Source: Weeksella massiliensis
Lineage (GTDB): Bacteria; Bacteroidota; Bacteroidia; Flavobacteriales; Weeksellaceae
Reading direction: 5' to 3'
Assembly: GCA_000751595.1 (NCBI GenBank)
Contig: CCMH01000009.1
Span: 62,001 to 126,000 of the forward strand
Length of the DNA: 64,000 nt
Part shown: positions 43,512 through 51,823 of the stretch, piece by piece
Position numbering within the stretch: the first letter of the stretch is position 1
Layout: every line of letters starts with the position of its first letter
Notes under the pieces: generated by a model
Database searches by the model: none
Told to the model about the DNA's origin: nothing
Seen by the model: the letters and a program-made list of their open reading frames with translations, nothing else
Position numbers and translations under genes: made by a program

Positions 43512-44240
43512 ATGTCGTACGAGTTACATATTTTCGATTCTTTGCCCAGTACTAATTCTTATCTTTTAGACTTAACCAAAAAAAATGCCATGAGCTGGGT
43601 TGTCATCTATGCAAAAGACCAAACGCAAGGAAAAGGCTATGCCGGAAATACATGGAAAACGACCGCTGGTGAAAATCTAACTTTTAGTTTTTCGATCACG
43701 ACCGATCTTTCGTATCCAGAACTAATTTTTCTCAATGAATGGATAGCGAATGTTTTGCGCGATTTTCTTGCTCGTTACTTGTCTGAGGTGTGGGTGAAAT
43801 GGCCAAATGACTTAATTGCAAACGATAAAAAATTGGTGGGAGTTTTGATTGAATCTTTTCAACGAAATCAGCAAATGCATACCGTAGTAGGGATTGGTCT
43901 TAATGTGAATCAAACTCAATTCGAAAATAATCCTAAAGCAAGTTCGTTAAAATTATTAACTGACAAAAAGTATGACCTTTTGGCTTTGTTGGGTGACTTA
44001 ATGTCGGATTTTCAAGTAAAGTTTTATCAAATCCAAGAAAAAAACTTCCAAGAAATTCATCAATCCTACCAAAATCATTTATACCGAAAAGATGTTTTAT
44101 CAACTTTCAAAACCAACGATACCATTTTTAGGGGTTGGATAAGAAAAACCGATACCGACGGAAAATTATGGGTAGAAGGAGAAAATAACGAACTAAAATC
44201 TTTCTTGCACAAAGAAATTGAGTTGCTTTATGCAGAATAA
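43512..44240 (+). CDS. birA: Biotin--[acetyl-CoA carboxylase] ligase
   Basis: A 242-residue, group I biotin protein ligase without the N-terminal DNA-binding domain, so it does not repress biotin genes. Catalytic blocks are STNSYLLDL, the biotinyl-AMP loop QGKGYAGNTWKTTAGENLTF (G-[RK]-G-x-x-G-x-x-W), WVKWPNDLIANDKKLVGVLI and GIGLNVNQ. It attaches biotin to acetyl-CoA carboxylase carrier protein. It is divergent from rsfS and first of a four-gene plus-strand run. Confidence 0.93.
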   Translation: MSYELHIFDSLPSTNSYLLDLTKKNAMSWVVIYAKDQTQGKGYAGNTWKTTAGENLTFSFSITTDLSYPELIFLNEWIANVLRDFLARYLSEVWVKWPNDLIANDKKLVGVLIESFQRNQQMHTVVGIGLNVNQTQFENNPKASSLKLLTDKKYDLLALLGDLMSDFQVKFYQIQEKNFQEIHQSYQNHLYRKDVLSTFKTNDTIFRGWIRKTDTDGKLWVEGENNELKSFLHKEIELLYAE

Positions 44241-44256
44241 TCCTACCTTTGTGTTT

Positions 44257-44784
44257 ATGGAAGAAATGGTGGTACTGGTTAATCCCGAAGATCAAGTAGT
44301 TGGATTAATGGAAAAACAACAAGCGCATGTTGCAGGACTTTTGCATCGTGCATTTTCGGTTTTCATTTTCAATAAAAAAGGAGAATTAATGTTGCAACAA
44401 CGTGCGGCAGATAAATATCATTCGCCAACCTTGTGGACCAACACTTGTTGCAGTCATCCGCGCGAAAACGAAACTTATAAAGAAGCAGCGCACAGACGTT
44501 TGCAAGAAGAAATGGGCTTTGATACGGAGCTGACCTATTCTTTTAATTTTATATACAAAGCGCAATTCGAAAATGGTTTGACGGAACACGAACTCGATCA
44601 TGTTTTTGTAGGATATTATGATGACGAGCCGACCCTCAACCCAGAAGAAGTGATGGCTTATCGTTGGATTACGATCGAAGATTTAGAAACCGAAATGAAA
44701 CAAAATCCTGAGCATTTCACAGCTTGGTTCAAGATTATTTTTGATGAATATGTTTCGCATTTGCACCAAAACGACGAACAATAA
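44257..44784 (+). CDS. idi: Isopentenyl-diphosphate delta-isomerase (type I)
   Basis: A 175-residue Nudix-fold enzyme that interconverts isopentenyl and dimethylallyl diphosphate. The catalytic cysteine is C65 in WTNTCCSHP, the Nudix-like block AAHRRLQEEMGF follows, and acidic residues E110/E112 in GLTEHELDHVFV match the second active-site region. I prefer ATG 44257 (MEEMVVLVNPED), which fits the family N-terminus, over ATG 44230 or 44218 inside birA. It is 16 bases past birA and three bases before the next gene. Confidence 0.92.
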   Translation: MEEMVVLVNPEDQVVGLMEKQQAHVAGLLHRAFSVFIFNKKGELMLQQRAADKYHSPTLWTNTCCSHPRENETYKEAAHRRLQEEMGFDTELTYSFNFIYKAQFENGLTEHELDHVFVGYYDDEPTLNPEEVMAYRWITIEDLETEMKQNPEHFTAWFKIIFDEYVSHLHQNDEQ

Positions 44785-44787
44785 ATC

Positions 44788-45198
44788 ATGAAAGTTACAG
44801 TCAATAGAAAAGCGCATTTCAATGCTGCTCATCGTTTGTTTAATCCGAAATGGAATGACGAAAAAAATCGAGAAATTTTCGGCAAATGTTCTAACCCCAA
44901 TTATCATGGACACAATTACGAACTGATTGTGAGCGTGCGAGGCGAAATCGATCCCGAAACAGGTTTTGTGATGAATTTAGATGATTTGAGAAAAATTATC
45001 GAAGTGGAAGTGGAAGATTATTTGGATCATAAAAACCTTAATCTTGATATTGATGATTTCCAAAACCTTAATCCTACTGCAGAAAATATTGTTATTGTGA
45101 TTTATAATCGGATTCGTGCAAAACTCGAAAATCATTTGGATTTGAAAGTAACATTGTACGAAACGCCAAGAAATTTTGTCGAATATTCAGGTGATTAA
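44788..45198 (+). CDS. 6-pyruvoyl-tetrahydropterin synthase family protein (PTPS/QueD)
   Basis: A 136-residue T-fold enzyme. Zinc ligands are H15 (FNAAHRL), H40 and H42 (HGHNY); the catalytic cysteine is C34 in GKCSNPNYHGH. The spacing C-x5-HGH with MNLDDLRK matches the 6-pyruvoyl-tetrahydropterin synthase subtype, whereas QueD of queuosine synthesis has C-x3-HGH. So a tetrahydropterin product is at least as likely as preQ0. No other queuosine or pterin gene is in the window. Confidence 0.85.
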   Translation: MKVTVNRKAHFNAAHRLFNPKWNDEKNREIFGKCSNPNYHGHNYELIVSVRGEIDPETGFVMNLDDLRKIIEVEVEDYLDHKNLNLDIDDFQNLNPTAENIVIVIYNRIRAKLENHLDLKVTLYETPRNFVEYSGD

Positions 45199-45199
45199 T

Positions 45200-45649
45200 A
45201 TGGAAATCGGAACGCATATCCCGTCTTTTTCTTTAGAAGATAACAAGCGAAATTGGTTCAATTCGGACGAGTTTTTGTACAAAAAAAACATGGTGCTTTT
45301 TTTCTATCCTAAAGATTTTACTCCAGTTTGTACCGAAGAGGTTTGTGCTTTTAGAGATTTCCAAGAAGCCTTTGCCGATTTGGATACTTTGCTGCTTGGT
45401 ATTAATAATCAATCGCCGAAAACACACGAGAAGTTTGCCGAAAAACACCATCTGAAATTTCCACTTCTCTCAGACAAAAAAGGATTGTTGTTCAAACGTT
45501 TCGGACTCAAGAAAAAATGGTTGTTTTTTTATCCGAGAGAAACATTTGTGTTCAATAAAAAAGGACGATTAATAGCGCATATTTGCGATGCGAAAAATCC
45601 GCAAACGCATATAGATCAAGCGCTCGAAGCGTTGAAAAACGATCAATAA
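45200..45649 (+). CDS. Thioredoxin-dependent peroxiredoxin, BCP/PrxQ type
   Basis: A 149-residue thiol peroxidase. YPKDFTPVCTEEVCAFRD shows the peroxidatic cysteine C44 and a resolving cysteine C49 five residues later, the atypical 2-Cys pattern of BCP. It reduces hydroperoxides in the cytoplasm using thioredoxin. Start 45200 is the family start; upstream codons overlap the pterin-synthase gene, whose stop lies just before this ATG. It is last in the birA-idi-PTPS run. Confidence 0.9.
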   Translation: MEIGTHIPSFSLEDNKRNWFNSDEFLYKKNMVLFFYPKDFTPVCTEEVCAFRDFQEAFADLDTLLLGINNQSPKTHEKFAEKHHLKFPLLSDKKGLLFKRFGLKKKWLFFYPRETFVFNKKGRLIAHICDAKNPQTHIDQALEALKNDQ

Positions 45650-45653
45650 TAAA

Positions 45654-45821
45654 TTAGGCTTTTGTTTTCTTTTTACGAAAAACCAATCGGAAAACAACAA
45701 AAACACTCGTCGCAATCACCGAATGTAGGAGTTGCGTGGTAAAACTATTATGATCGAAAATCATTTTTAGTCCTAAGAAAATTACAAAAAAGACAATCGC
45801 TAATAAAAGGGTTTGTTTCAT
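45654..45821 (-). CDS. Small two-helix membrane protein
   Basis: 55 residues: MKQTLLLAIVFFVIFLGLKM is a membrane segment, DHNSFTTQLLHSVIATSVFV opens the second, then VVFRLVFRKKKTKA gives a basic cytoplasmic end. The N-in/C-in hairpin with a positive tail is typical of real small membrane proteins. Its stop is four bases from the convergent peroxiredoxin stop. The YiiX-like gene lies upstream on the same strand, 35 bases away. The function is unknown. Confidence 0.55.
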   Translation of the reverse strand: MKQTLLLAIVFFVIFLGLKMIFDHNSFTTQLLHSVIATSVFVVFRLVFRKKKTKA

Positions 45822-45856
45822 GGTCTAAAAATACTAAAAAAACGCTTAGCTTTTAT

Positions 45857-46549
45857 TTATAATTTTAGTAATCCTACAAAATCTAATTTTTCTGAAGTTG
45901 CAATTTGGTTAGGATTGGTTCCTGGTTTGTCTTGCGGAACTTCTTCTCCTTTTTTGGCATAAAAGCGAACCCAAAAATCATCTATTTTCCCTGTGCTTGG
46001 ATTCTTGAAATTCATCGGAATCAATTCGAAAACTTTATCTTCTCGAAAAGCTCTTTCGACAAAATCCGAACAATACAAACTGTTTTCATCTAAAATATAG
46101 AGCCAATTATACGGTTTACCTAACATTGTTTTGGCTGTCTGGATTGCGTCTGGAATGCTGTATTGATAATCTTTTTTTAATCGATAAATAGCAATTTGAT
46201 TTTTTTTCTGGGTCTGATTGGTGTAAAACTCTCTTAAACTTTCTCTCTGAGATCCACCTTCTGGCGCAGCATGAAGAACGAAAAACGAATTATTGTCTTT
46301 TTCTATCAAACCAACATGGTCATAATTTATGGCTGCCGAAATTTTCGTGGCTCGACTAATTGCTCCCGAAAGTTCTTCGGTATGTGCATCGACAAAAATT
46401 AAATCTCCATTTTGTAAATCTTTCATGCGAAGTTGTTTGGTGTTGAGAGAAGGATTTTCGGTTAGATTCGTTTGGCTTTTTTTTTGTATGCTACAATTAA
46501 AACATAAGGCGAAAATCATCCCACCGAAAAAGATATTTTTAAGTTTCAT
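45857..46549 (-). CDS. YiiX/YebB-like papain-fold lipoprotein (NlpC/P60 relative)
   Basis: 230 residues. The signal peptide has a lipobox-like FALCFNC. The permuted NlpC/P60-like domain shows LQNGDLIFVDAHTEELSGAI, then YDHVGLIEKD with the conserved His, FFVLHAAPEGG, and LYCSDFVERAF with the catalytic-type Cys. Enzymes of this group hydrolyse peptide or amide bonds in the envelope or on lipids; the substrate is not known. A TAAATTTG box lies 23 bases before the start. Confidence 0.8.
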   Translation of the reverse strand: MKLKNIFFGGMIFALCFNCSIQKKSQTNLTENPSLNTKQLRMKDLQNGDLIFVDAHTEELSGAISRATKISAAINYDHVGLIEKDNNSFFVLHAAPEGGSQRESLREFYTNQTQKKNQIAIYRLKKDYQYSIPDAIQTAKTMLGKPYNWLYILDENSLYCSDFVERAFREDKVFELIPMNFKNPSTGKIDDFWVRFYAKKGEEVPQDKPGTNPNQIATSEKLDFVGLLKL

Positions 46550-46572
46550 AAACCAGAAATAAACTATTTCTA

Positions 46573-46580
46573 CAAATTTA
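46573..46580 (-). promoter_or_regulatory. Probable -7 box for the YiiX-like gene
   Basis: TAAATTTG on the minus strand, 23 bases before the ATG at 46549. Confidence 0.4.
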
Positions 46581-46626
46581 ATCCATCAAGACGAATCGAA
46601 AGCCCTAAAATCTTTTTTTAATTTAT

Positions 46627-46634
46627 TACTTTTG
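46627..46634 (+). promoter_or_regulatory. Probable -7 box for gcvT
   Basis: TACTTTTG on the plus strand, 25 bases before the gcvT ATG; no TTTG at the expected upstream distance. Confidence 0.4.
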
Positions 46635-46659
46635 AACAAACAAAATAAACAAACAAGAA

Positions 46660-47736
46660 ATGAAAAAAACGGCGCTTAATCAAAAGCACAAAGATTTGGG
46701 AGCAAAAATGGTTCCTTATGCAGGATTCGAAATGCCTGTTCAGTATTCGGGAGTAAACCAAGAACATTTTGCCGTTCGTGAAAAGGTCGGCGTTTTTGAT
46801 GTATCTCATATGGGGCAAATTTTTGTGAAAGGAGAAAAATCTATCGATTATCTACAACATATTCTTTCGAATGATGTGAGCAAAATTGCAGACGGACAGG
46901 CGCAATACAATGCGATGACAAACGAAAAAGGAGGAATTGTTGATGATTTGATTATTTATCGTTTGGCTGCCGATCATTGGATGGTCGTGGTAAATGCTTC
47001 GAATGCAGACAAAGATTGGGATTGGATGAATAAGCACAATTCTTTTGGCGTTGAGTTGGTAAATGAATCAGCAAATCGCTCTTTGTTGGCGATTCAAGGT
47101 CCGAAAGCAATCGAGGCTATGCAATCATTGACCGATGTTGATTTGTCATCGATTCCGTTCTATCATTTCGTTGTTGGGAAATTTGCAGGCGTAGAGAATG
47201 TATTGATTTCTGCAACGGGCTATACAGGTTCGGGAGGTTTTGAAATTTATTTTAGTAATGAGGCTGCCGACACTATTTGGGAAAAGGTGCTAGAAGCTGG
47301 AGAAGATTTTGGGATAATTCCTTGCGGATTGGCAGCGAGAGATACTTTGCGTCTAGAAAAAGGATATTGTTTGTATGGGAATGATATCAACGAAACAACT
47401 TCGCCATACGAAGCAGGTTTAGGTTGGGTAACCAAATTGGATACAAACTTTATTGGTTCGGACGAATTGAAGAAACAAAAAGAACAGGGAGTAGATCGTA
47501 AATTGATTGCTTTCAAAATGTTAGAAAGAGGAATTCCACGTCAGGGTTATAAAGTAGTTGATGATAACGAAAATACAATTGGTGAAGTTACTTCTGGAAC
47601 GCAATCTCCGATGTTGAAACAAGGGATCGGTTTGGCGTATGTTCATAAAGATTTTGCAAAGATCGGTACAACAATCCGAATTAAAATTCGTGATAAAAAT
47701 ATTTTAGCAGAAGTTGTTAAAGCGCCTTTTGTATAA
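46660..47736 (+). CDS. gcvT: Glycine cleavage system T protein (aminomethyltransferase)
   Basis: A 358-residue folate-dependent enzyme that transfers the methylene group from the H protein's lipoyl arm to tetrahydrofolate, releasing ammonia. Conserved blocks are GAKMVPYAGFEMPVQYSGV, GVFDVSHMGQIFVKG, GYTGSGGFEIYF, GLAARDTLRLEKGYCLYGND and GEVTSGTQSPMLKQGIGLAY. It is monocistronic here; gcvH and gcvP are not in the window. Confidence 0.96.
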   Translation: MKKTALNQKHKDLGAKMVPYAGFEMPVQYSGVNQEHFAVREKVGVFDVSHMGQIFVKGEKSIDYLQHILSNDVSKIADGQAQYNAMTNEKGGIVDDLIIYRLAADHWMVVVNASNADKDWDWMNKHNSFGVELVNESANRSLLAIQGPKAIEAMQSLTDVDLSSIPFYHFVVGKFAGVENVLISATGYTGSGGFEIYFSNEAADTIWEKVLEAGEDFGIIPCGLAARDTLRLEKGYCLYGNDINETTSPYEAGLGWVTKLDTNFIGSDELKKQKEQGVDRKLIAFKMLERGIPRQGYKVVDDNENTIGEVTSGTQSPMLKQGIGLAYVHKDFAKIGTTIRIKIRDKNILAEVVKAPFV

Positions 47737-47813
47737 TGTTTAAATAATTTCTGTCTTTTTTATAAAATTTAGAAAATAATTTATACCTATATATAATATA
47801 GGATTGTTAAAAC

Positions 47814-47844
47814 AAAAAAGCTCTGCACGTTCAGAGCTTTTTTT
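47814..47844. terminator. Bidirectional terminator between gcvT and rnhB
   Basis: Arms AAAAAAGCTCTG and CAGAGCTTTTTT around a 6-base loop, placed two bases from the rnhB stop. It can serve both convergent genes. Confidence 0.85.
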
Positions 47845-47845
47845 G

Positions 47846-48445
47846 TTAATCGAGGTCAAGAGAAAGTTGTTCATCTAGCAACCGAAAAGATTGTCGGTGA
47901 TAAGGTGAAATTCCAAACTCTCGGATAGCTTCTCGATGCTGTTTGGTAGGATAGCCTTTATTTTTGTTCCAATGATACATCGGATATTCTTCATGTATTT
48001 TCTGCATATATTCATCGCGATAGGTTTTGGCTAAAATAGAAGCTGCCGCAATCGAAATATATTTGGCATCACCTTTTACGATGCATTGATGAGGAATGTT
48101 TTTGTATGGATTGAATCGATTTCCATCTACAATAATAAAATCAGGCTCTACACTCAATTTTTCTATGGCTCGATGCATGGCTTCGAAACTTGCGTTGAGG
48201 ATATTAAGTTCATCAATTTCTAGATTATCAACAATTCCGATTTCTGCTGTAAGAACTTTTGTGCTAATGAGTTCCTTGAGGTTATTGCGTTTTTTTTCAG
48301 TTAGGAGTTTAGAATCGTTTATAGTCGAATCGAAAAAATCATTCGGAAAAACGACAGCTGCGGCTACTACTGGGCCTGCGAGGCATCCTCTTCCTGCTTC
48401 ATCACATCCACACTCATAATTTTGATTTGTTAACTTTTTAAACAT
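47846..48445 (-). CDS. rnhB: Ribonuclease HII
   Basis: A 199-residue nuclease that removes RNA, including single ribonucleotides, from DNA. The opening [20 protein letters not shown] carries D15 and E16; further metal ligands lie in FIIVDGNRF and the [11 protein letters not shown] block, with [15 protein letters not shown] near the end. It stands alone, convergent with gcvT and divergent from the first susC. Confidence 0.95.
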   Translation of the reverse strand: MFKKLTNQNYECGCDEAGRGCLAGPVVAAAVVFPNDFFDSTINDSKLLTEKKRNNLKELISTKVLTAEIGIVDNLEIDELNILNASFEAMHRAIEKLSVEPDFIIVDGNRFNPYKNIPHQCIVKGDAKYISIAAASILAKTYRDEYMQKIHEEYPMYHWNKNKGYPTKQHREAIREFGISPYHRQSFRLLDEQLSLDLD

Positions 48446-48547
48446 TAAGCTGTTTTTTAAAACTTTAACAAAAATATTAGTAATAAAATTCTTTTATGCT
48501 CAGAAAATCTGTTAAATTAGAGTTAAGTTTTTAAAAATTATTAACAG

Positions 48548-51500
48548 ATGAGGAGAAATTTAAAAAGCTTGCTCTTTGTGGGGTCTTTCTTAGTAGGGGC
48601 TTCATTGTTTGCGCAAGTAAAAACAGTAACAGGAACCGTGACTGACAAAGACGGTTTTCCTGTAGTTGATGCTGTGGTGAAGTCTTCTGCAGGTGCAGAA
48701 GTATACACCGATGAAAATGGTAAGTTTAGTATTGAAGCAAATCAGGGAGAAACTATTTCGGTAGAATCATTCGGATTGCCAACACAAACTTTTGTGGTAG
48801 GAACCAATACATCATATGCAGTTTCATTAAAGCCAGCACAAACTGAAGCGATTGAGTTAGAAGGAGCTGTAGTAACTGCTCTTGGGATAACTCGTGAGAA
48901 AAGATCTTTAGGGTATGCCACCCAAGAAGTCAGTGGAGATGTAGTTTCACAAACCCCATTGTCTAACTTTGCCGACGCTCTCTCTGGAGAAGTTGCCGGG
49001 TTGGATATCAAAGGTTCTGGGGCACGTGGCGGATCGACGAATATGGTCATTCGTGGTACTAGTTCGATTGTAGGATCAAATCAAGCATTAATTGTAATAG
49101 ATGGTATTCCTGTAAATAACTCTACCTTCAATACTGGGGATCAGCAAACGGGGCGTGGTGGATTCGACTATGCTAATGCTGCTGCGGATATTAATCCGAA
49201 CGATATCGAAACAATCAATGTTTTAAAAGGTGCTGCCGCTTCTGCACTCTATGGTTCTCGTGGGATGAATGGGGTGGTAATGATTACGACTAAAAAAGGA
49301 ACGAAAAAACGAGGAATAGGTGCGGAGTTTAATTCATCAATTACTGTTGGTTCCGTAGATAAGCAAACTTTACCTCGGTACCAGAAAAAATATGGTGCAG
49401 GTTATTCTGCCTTGAAGCCGAATGAAAATCCAAATCCTAACAATCCTTATTTTTATGGAGATGATGTAAATGGGGATGGAATTCCCGATATGGTAGCTCA
49501 ATTTGATGCTGATGCATCTTATGGTGCAGCGTTTGATCCGAATCTTTATGTGTATCAATGGAATGCTTTTTGGCCAGGATTGAAAACTTTTGGTAAAGCA
49601 ACTCCGTGGGTTGCTGCTAAAAATGACCCGAATGTTATTTGGAATACTATTACAACTTTCCAAAATTCAGCTTCTTTCTTTGGTTCAAATGATGAGGGTA
49701 ATTTTCGTGTGGGCTTTACGAACTTCCAAGATGAATTTGGATTAGTTAATAGTAAACAATTACGTAATTCAATCGATTTCTCTGGTTCATATAATATTAC
49801 AGAAAGATTGAGAATTGATGCAAAGATGACCTATGTTGATAATTCGGCAAAAGGACGTGTTGGTACAGGGTATGAAGGGAGAAATCCAATGCAACAATTC
49901 AGACAGTGGTGGCAAACTAATGTAGATTTATATGAGTTGCGTGATGCTTATAATTATGGTCAAGAAAATGCAACTTGGAATATCAACTCTTTTGATGATA
50001 CAAGTCCATTGTATTCGGATAATTATTATTTTACACGTTACGAAAGTTTTCAGAACGATAGACGTAAAAGATATACAGGTGGAGTTTCTGCAACTTATAA
50101 ATTAACCGATTGGTTGAATGTGTTTGGTCGTTATGGTTTTGATAATTATACGGAAATTAGAGAAGAACGTTTAGCTGTGGGTTCAGCAGGTTCTTTTGGA
50201 GAATATCGTTTAGCGAATTTGGATGTGTCTGAAAATAATTATGACTTAATCTTTAATATCAATAAAAATTTATCAGATGATATCAGCTTAGATGCAAATA
50301 TCGGATGGAATTTACGTGTGCAAAATTTAGAGTCTTTTGATGGTAGGACAAATGGTGGATTAATGATTCCTAAATTGTATTCATTAATCAATTCTATTAA
50401 CCCATTAACCTCTGCCGACGTAGATCAATCTCGTTTCAGAAAAATGGTCGACGGAGAATATGTACGTGCAAGTATAGGTTTTAGAAACATGGTATTCTTA
50501 GAAGGGTCTATCCGGACAGACCGTTCATCATCTCTTTGGTCAAAATCAGATAAAGGAAACCGTTATTGGTACCCTTCAGGATCTTTGAGCTGGGTGTTCT
50601 CTGAGCTTTGGAAATCACCTGCCTTTAACTTTGGTAAAGTTCGTGTGAACTATGCGCAAGTAGGGAATGATACAGAACCATATCGTGTATGGAATTCTTA
50701 TACCTTGAATGCTTCTTATAACGGAGTAGGGTCTGCTACTAACCCTGCAAGAAACGGGTATTGGAATCTGAAGCCGGAGAAAATGGAAGAAATTGAGGTA
50801 GGGCTTGAAATGGGCTTCTTGAAAAACAGAATTAATTTCGACGTTTCTTACTATAACCGTAAAACAAGTGATCTAATTACCGACGTTGACGTTTCTTCTT
50901 CTTCAGGATTCTCTCGTCAATGGATGAATATAGGAGATATCAAAAATGAAGGGGTTGAGGTTCGTTTAGGATTAGAACCAATTCGCACCGAAGAATTTTC
51001 TTGGAAAATTACCGGAAACTTTGCGAAAAATAAAAACGAAGTGGTGGAACTACGTGATCAGTTGACTTATTATCAATTATCTGCTCTGCAAGGAGGGGTG
51101 TCGATTGGTGCTAAAGTTGGTGAGCAAATTGGGATTATCCGCGGTAGAGGATATGTTTATGGAGCTAACGGACAAGCAATTGTAGGCGATGATGGACAGT
51201 ATTTATTGTCTTCGTCAACAACCACTTTAGGGAATATTAATCCTGATTGGACAGGAGGGGTGAAAAATACATTCAACTATAAAAATGTATCTTTAAGCTT
51301 CTTGATCGATTTCCAAAAAGGAGGAGATGTTTTCTCACTTGATACTTATTATGGGTATGCAACAGGATTGTACGATAACATTACTTCGGGCTTGAATGAT
51401 TTAGGAAATCCAATCCGAAATCCATTATCACAAGGAGGAGGAATTATCCTACCTGGAGTAAAAGAAGATGGTTCACCAAACGATATTCGTGTGAGCGCTG

Positions 51501-51805
51501 CAGATGGAAATGATAATCCTTGGGGGTATTTAACTGCTAATAATCAACCACACATTTACGACGCTTCTTTCGTGAAGTTACGTAACGTTACTTTATCGTA
51601 TGATTTACCTGAACGTGTTCTAAATGGTCTGTTTGTAAAAAAAGTAACTCTTTCGGCAGTTGGACGTAATTTATGGATTATTCATAAAAATGTTCCTTAT
51701 GCAGATCCAGAAGCTGGATTAAGTGCGGGTAACTTGCAAGGATATCAATCAGGAGCACATCCAACTTATCGTGAAATTGGCGTTAATTTAAAAGTTCAAT
51801 TTTAA
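48548..51805 (+). CDS. SusC/RagA-type TonB-linked outer membrane protein (first pair)
   Basis: A 1085-residue TonB-dependent transporter. Signal peptide MRRNLKSLLFVGSFLVGASL-FAQ, a carboxypeptidase-regulatory-like beta domain (about 28-95, VTGTVTDKDGFPVVDAVVKS), then the plug (VTALGITREKRSLGYATQEV, ADALSGEVAGLDIKGSGARG, VIDGIPVNN) and a 22-strand barrel ending LKVQF. It imports a large nutrient across the outer membrane with its SusD partner, 18 bases downstream. No glycoside hydrolase or protease gene is nearby, so the substrate is open. Its first 21 bases are identical to those of the second susC. Confidence 0.94.
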   Translation: MRRNLKSLLFVGSFLVGASLFAQVKTVTGTVTDKDGFPVVDAVVKSSAGAEVYTDENGKFSIEANQGETISVESFGLPTQTFVVGTNTSYAVSLKPAQTEAIELEGAVVTALGITREKRSLGYATQEVSGDVVSQTPLSNFADALSGEVAGLDIKGSGARGGSTNMVIRGTSSIVGSNQALIVIDGIPVNNSTFNTGDQQTGRGGFDYANAAADINPNDIETINVLKGAAASALYGSRGMNGVVMITTKKGTKKRGIGAEFNSSITVGSVDKQTLPRYQKKYGAGYSALKPNENPNPNNPYFYGDDVNGDGIPDMVAQFDADASYGAAFDPNLYVYQWNAFWPGLKTFGKATPWVAAKNDPNVIWNTITTFQNSASFFGSNDEGNFRVGFTNFQDEFGLVNSKQLRNSIDFSGSYNITERLRIDAKMTYVDNSAKGRVGTGYEGRNPMQQFRQWWQTNVDLYELRDAYNYGQENATWNINSFDDTSPLYSDNYYFTRYESFQNDRRKRYTGGVSATYKLTDWLNVFGRYGFDNYTEIREERLAVGSAGSFGEYRLANLDVSENNYDLIFNINKNLSDDISLDANIGWNLRVQNLESFDGRTNGGLMIPKLYSLINSINPLTSADVDQSRFRKMVDGEYVRASIGFRNMVFLEGSIRTDRSSSLWSKSDKGNRYWYPSGSLSWVFSELWKSPAFNFGKVRVNYAQVGNDTEPYRVWNSYTLNASYNGVGSATNPARNGYWNLKPEKMEEIEVGLEMGFLKNRINFDVSYYNRKTSDLITDVDVSSSSGFSRQWMNIGDIKNEGVEVRLGLEPIRTEEFSWKITGNFAKNKNEVVELRDQLTYYQLSALQGGVSIGAKVGEQIGIIRGRGYVYGANGQAIVGDDGQYLLSSSTTTLGNINPDWTGGVKNTFNYKNVSLSFLIDFQKGGDVFSLDTYYGYATGLYDNITSGLNDLGNPIRNPLSQGGGIILPGVKEDGSPNDIRVSAADGNDNPWGYLTANNQPHIYDASFVKLRNVTLSYDLPERVLNGLFVKKVTLSAVGRNLWIIHKNVPYADPEAGLSAGNLQGYQSGAHPTYREIGVNLKVQF

Positions 51806-51823
51806 TCCTTTAAAAACAATAAT

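Noticed and set aside
44244-44251. TACCTTTG as a -7 box for idi
   Set aside because: Would put the transcript start at the ATG itself, and the gene is in a tight operon; likely chance, and partly the ATCCTACC motif.
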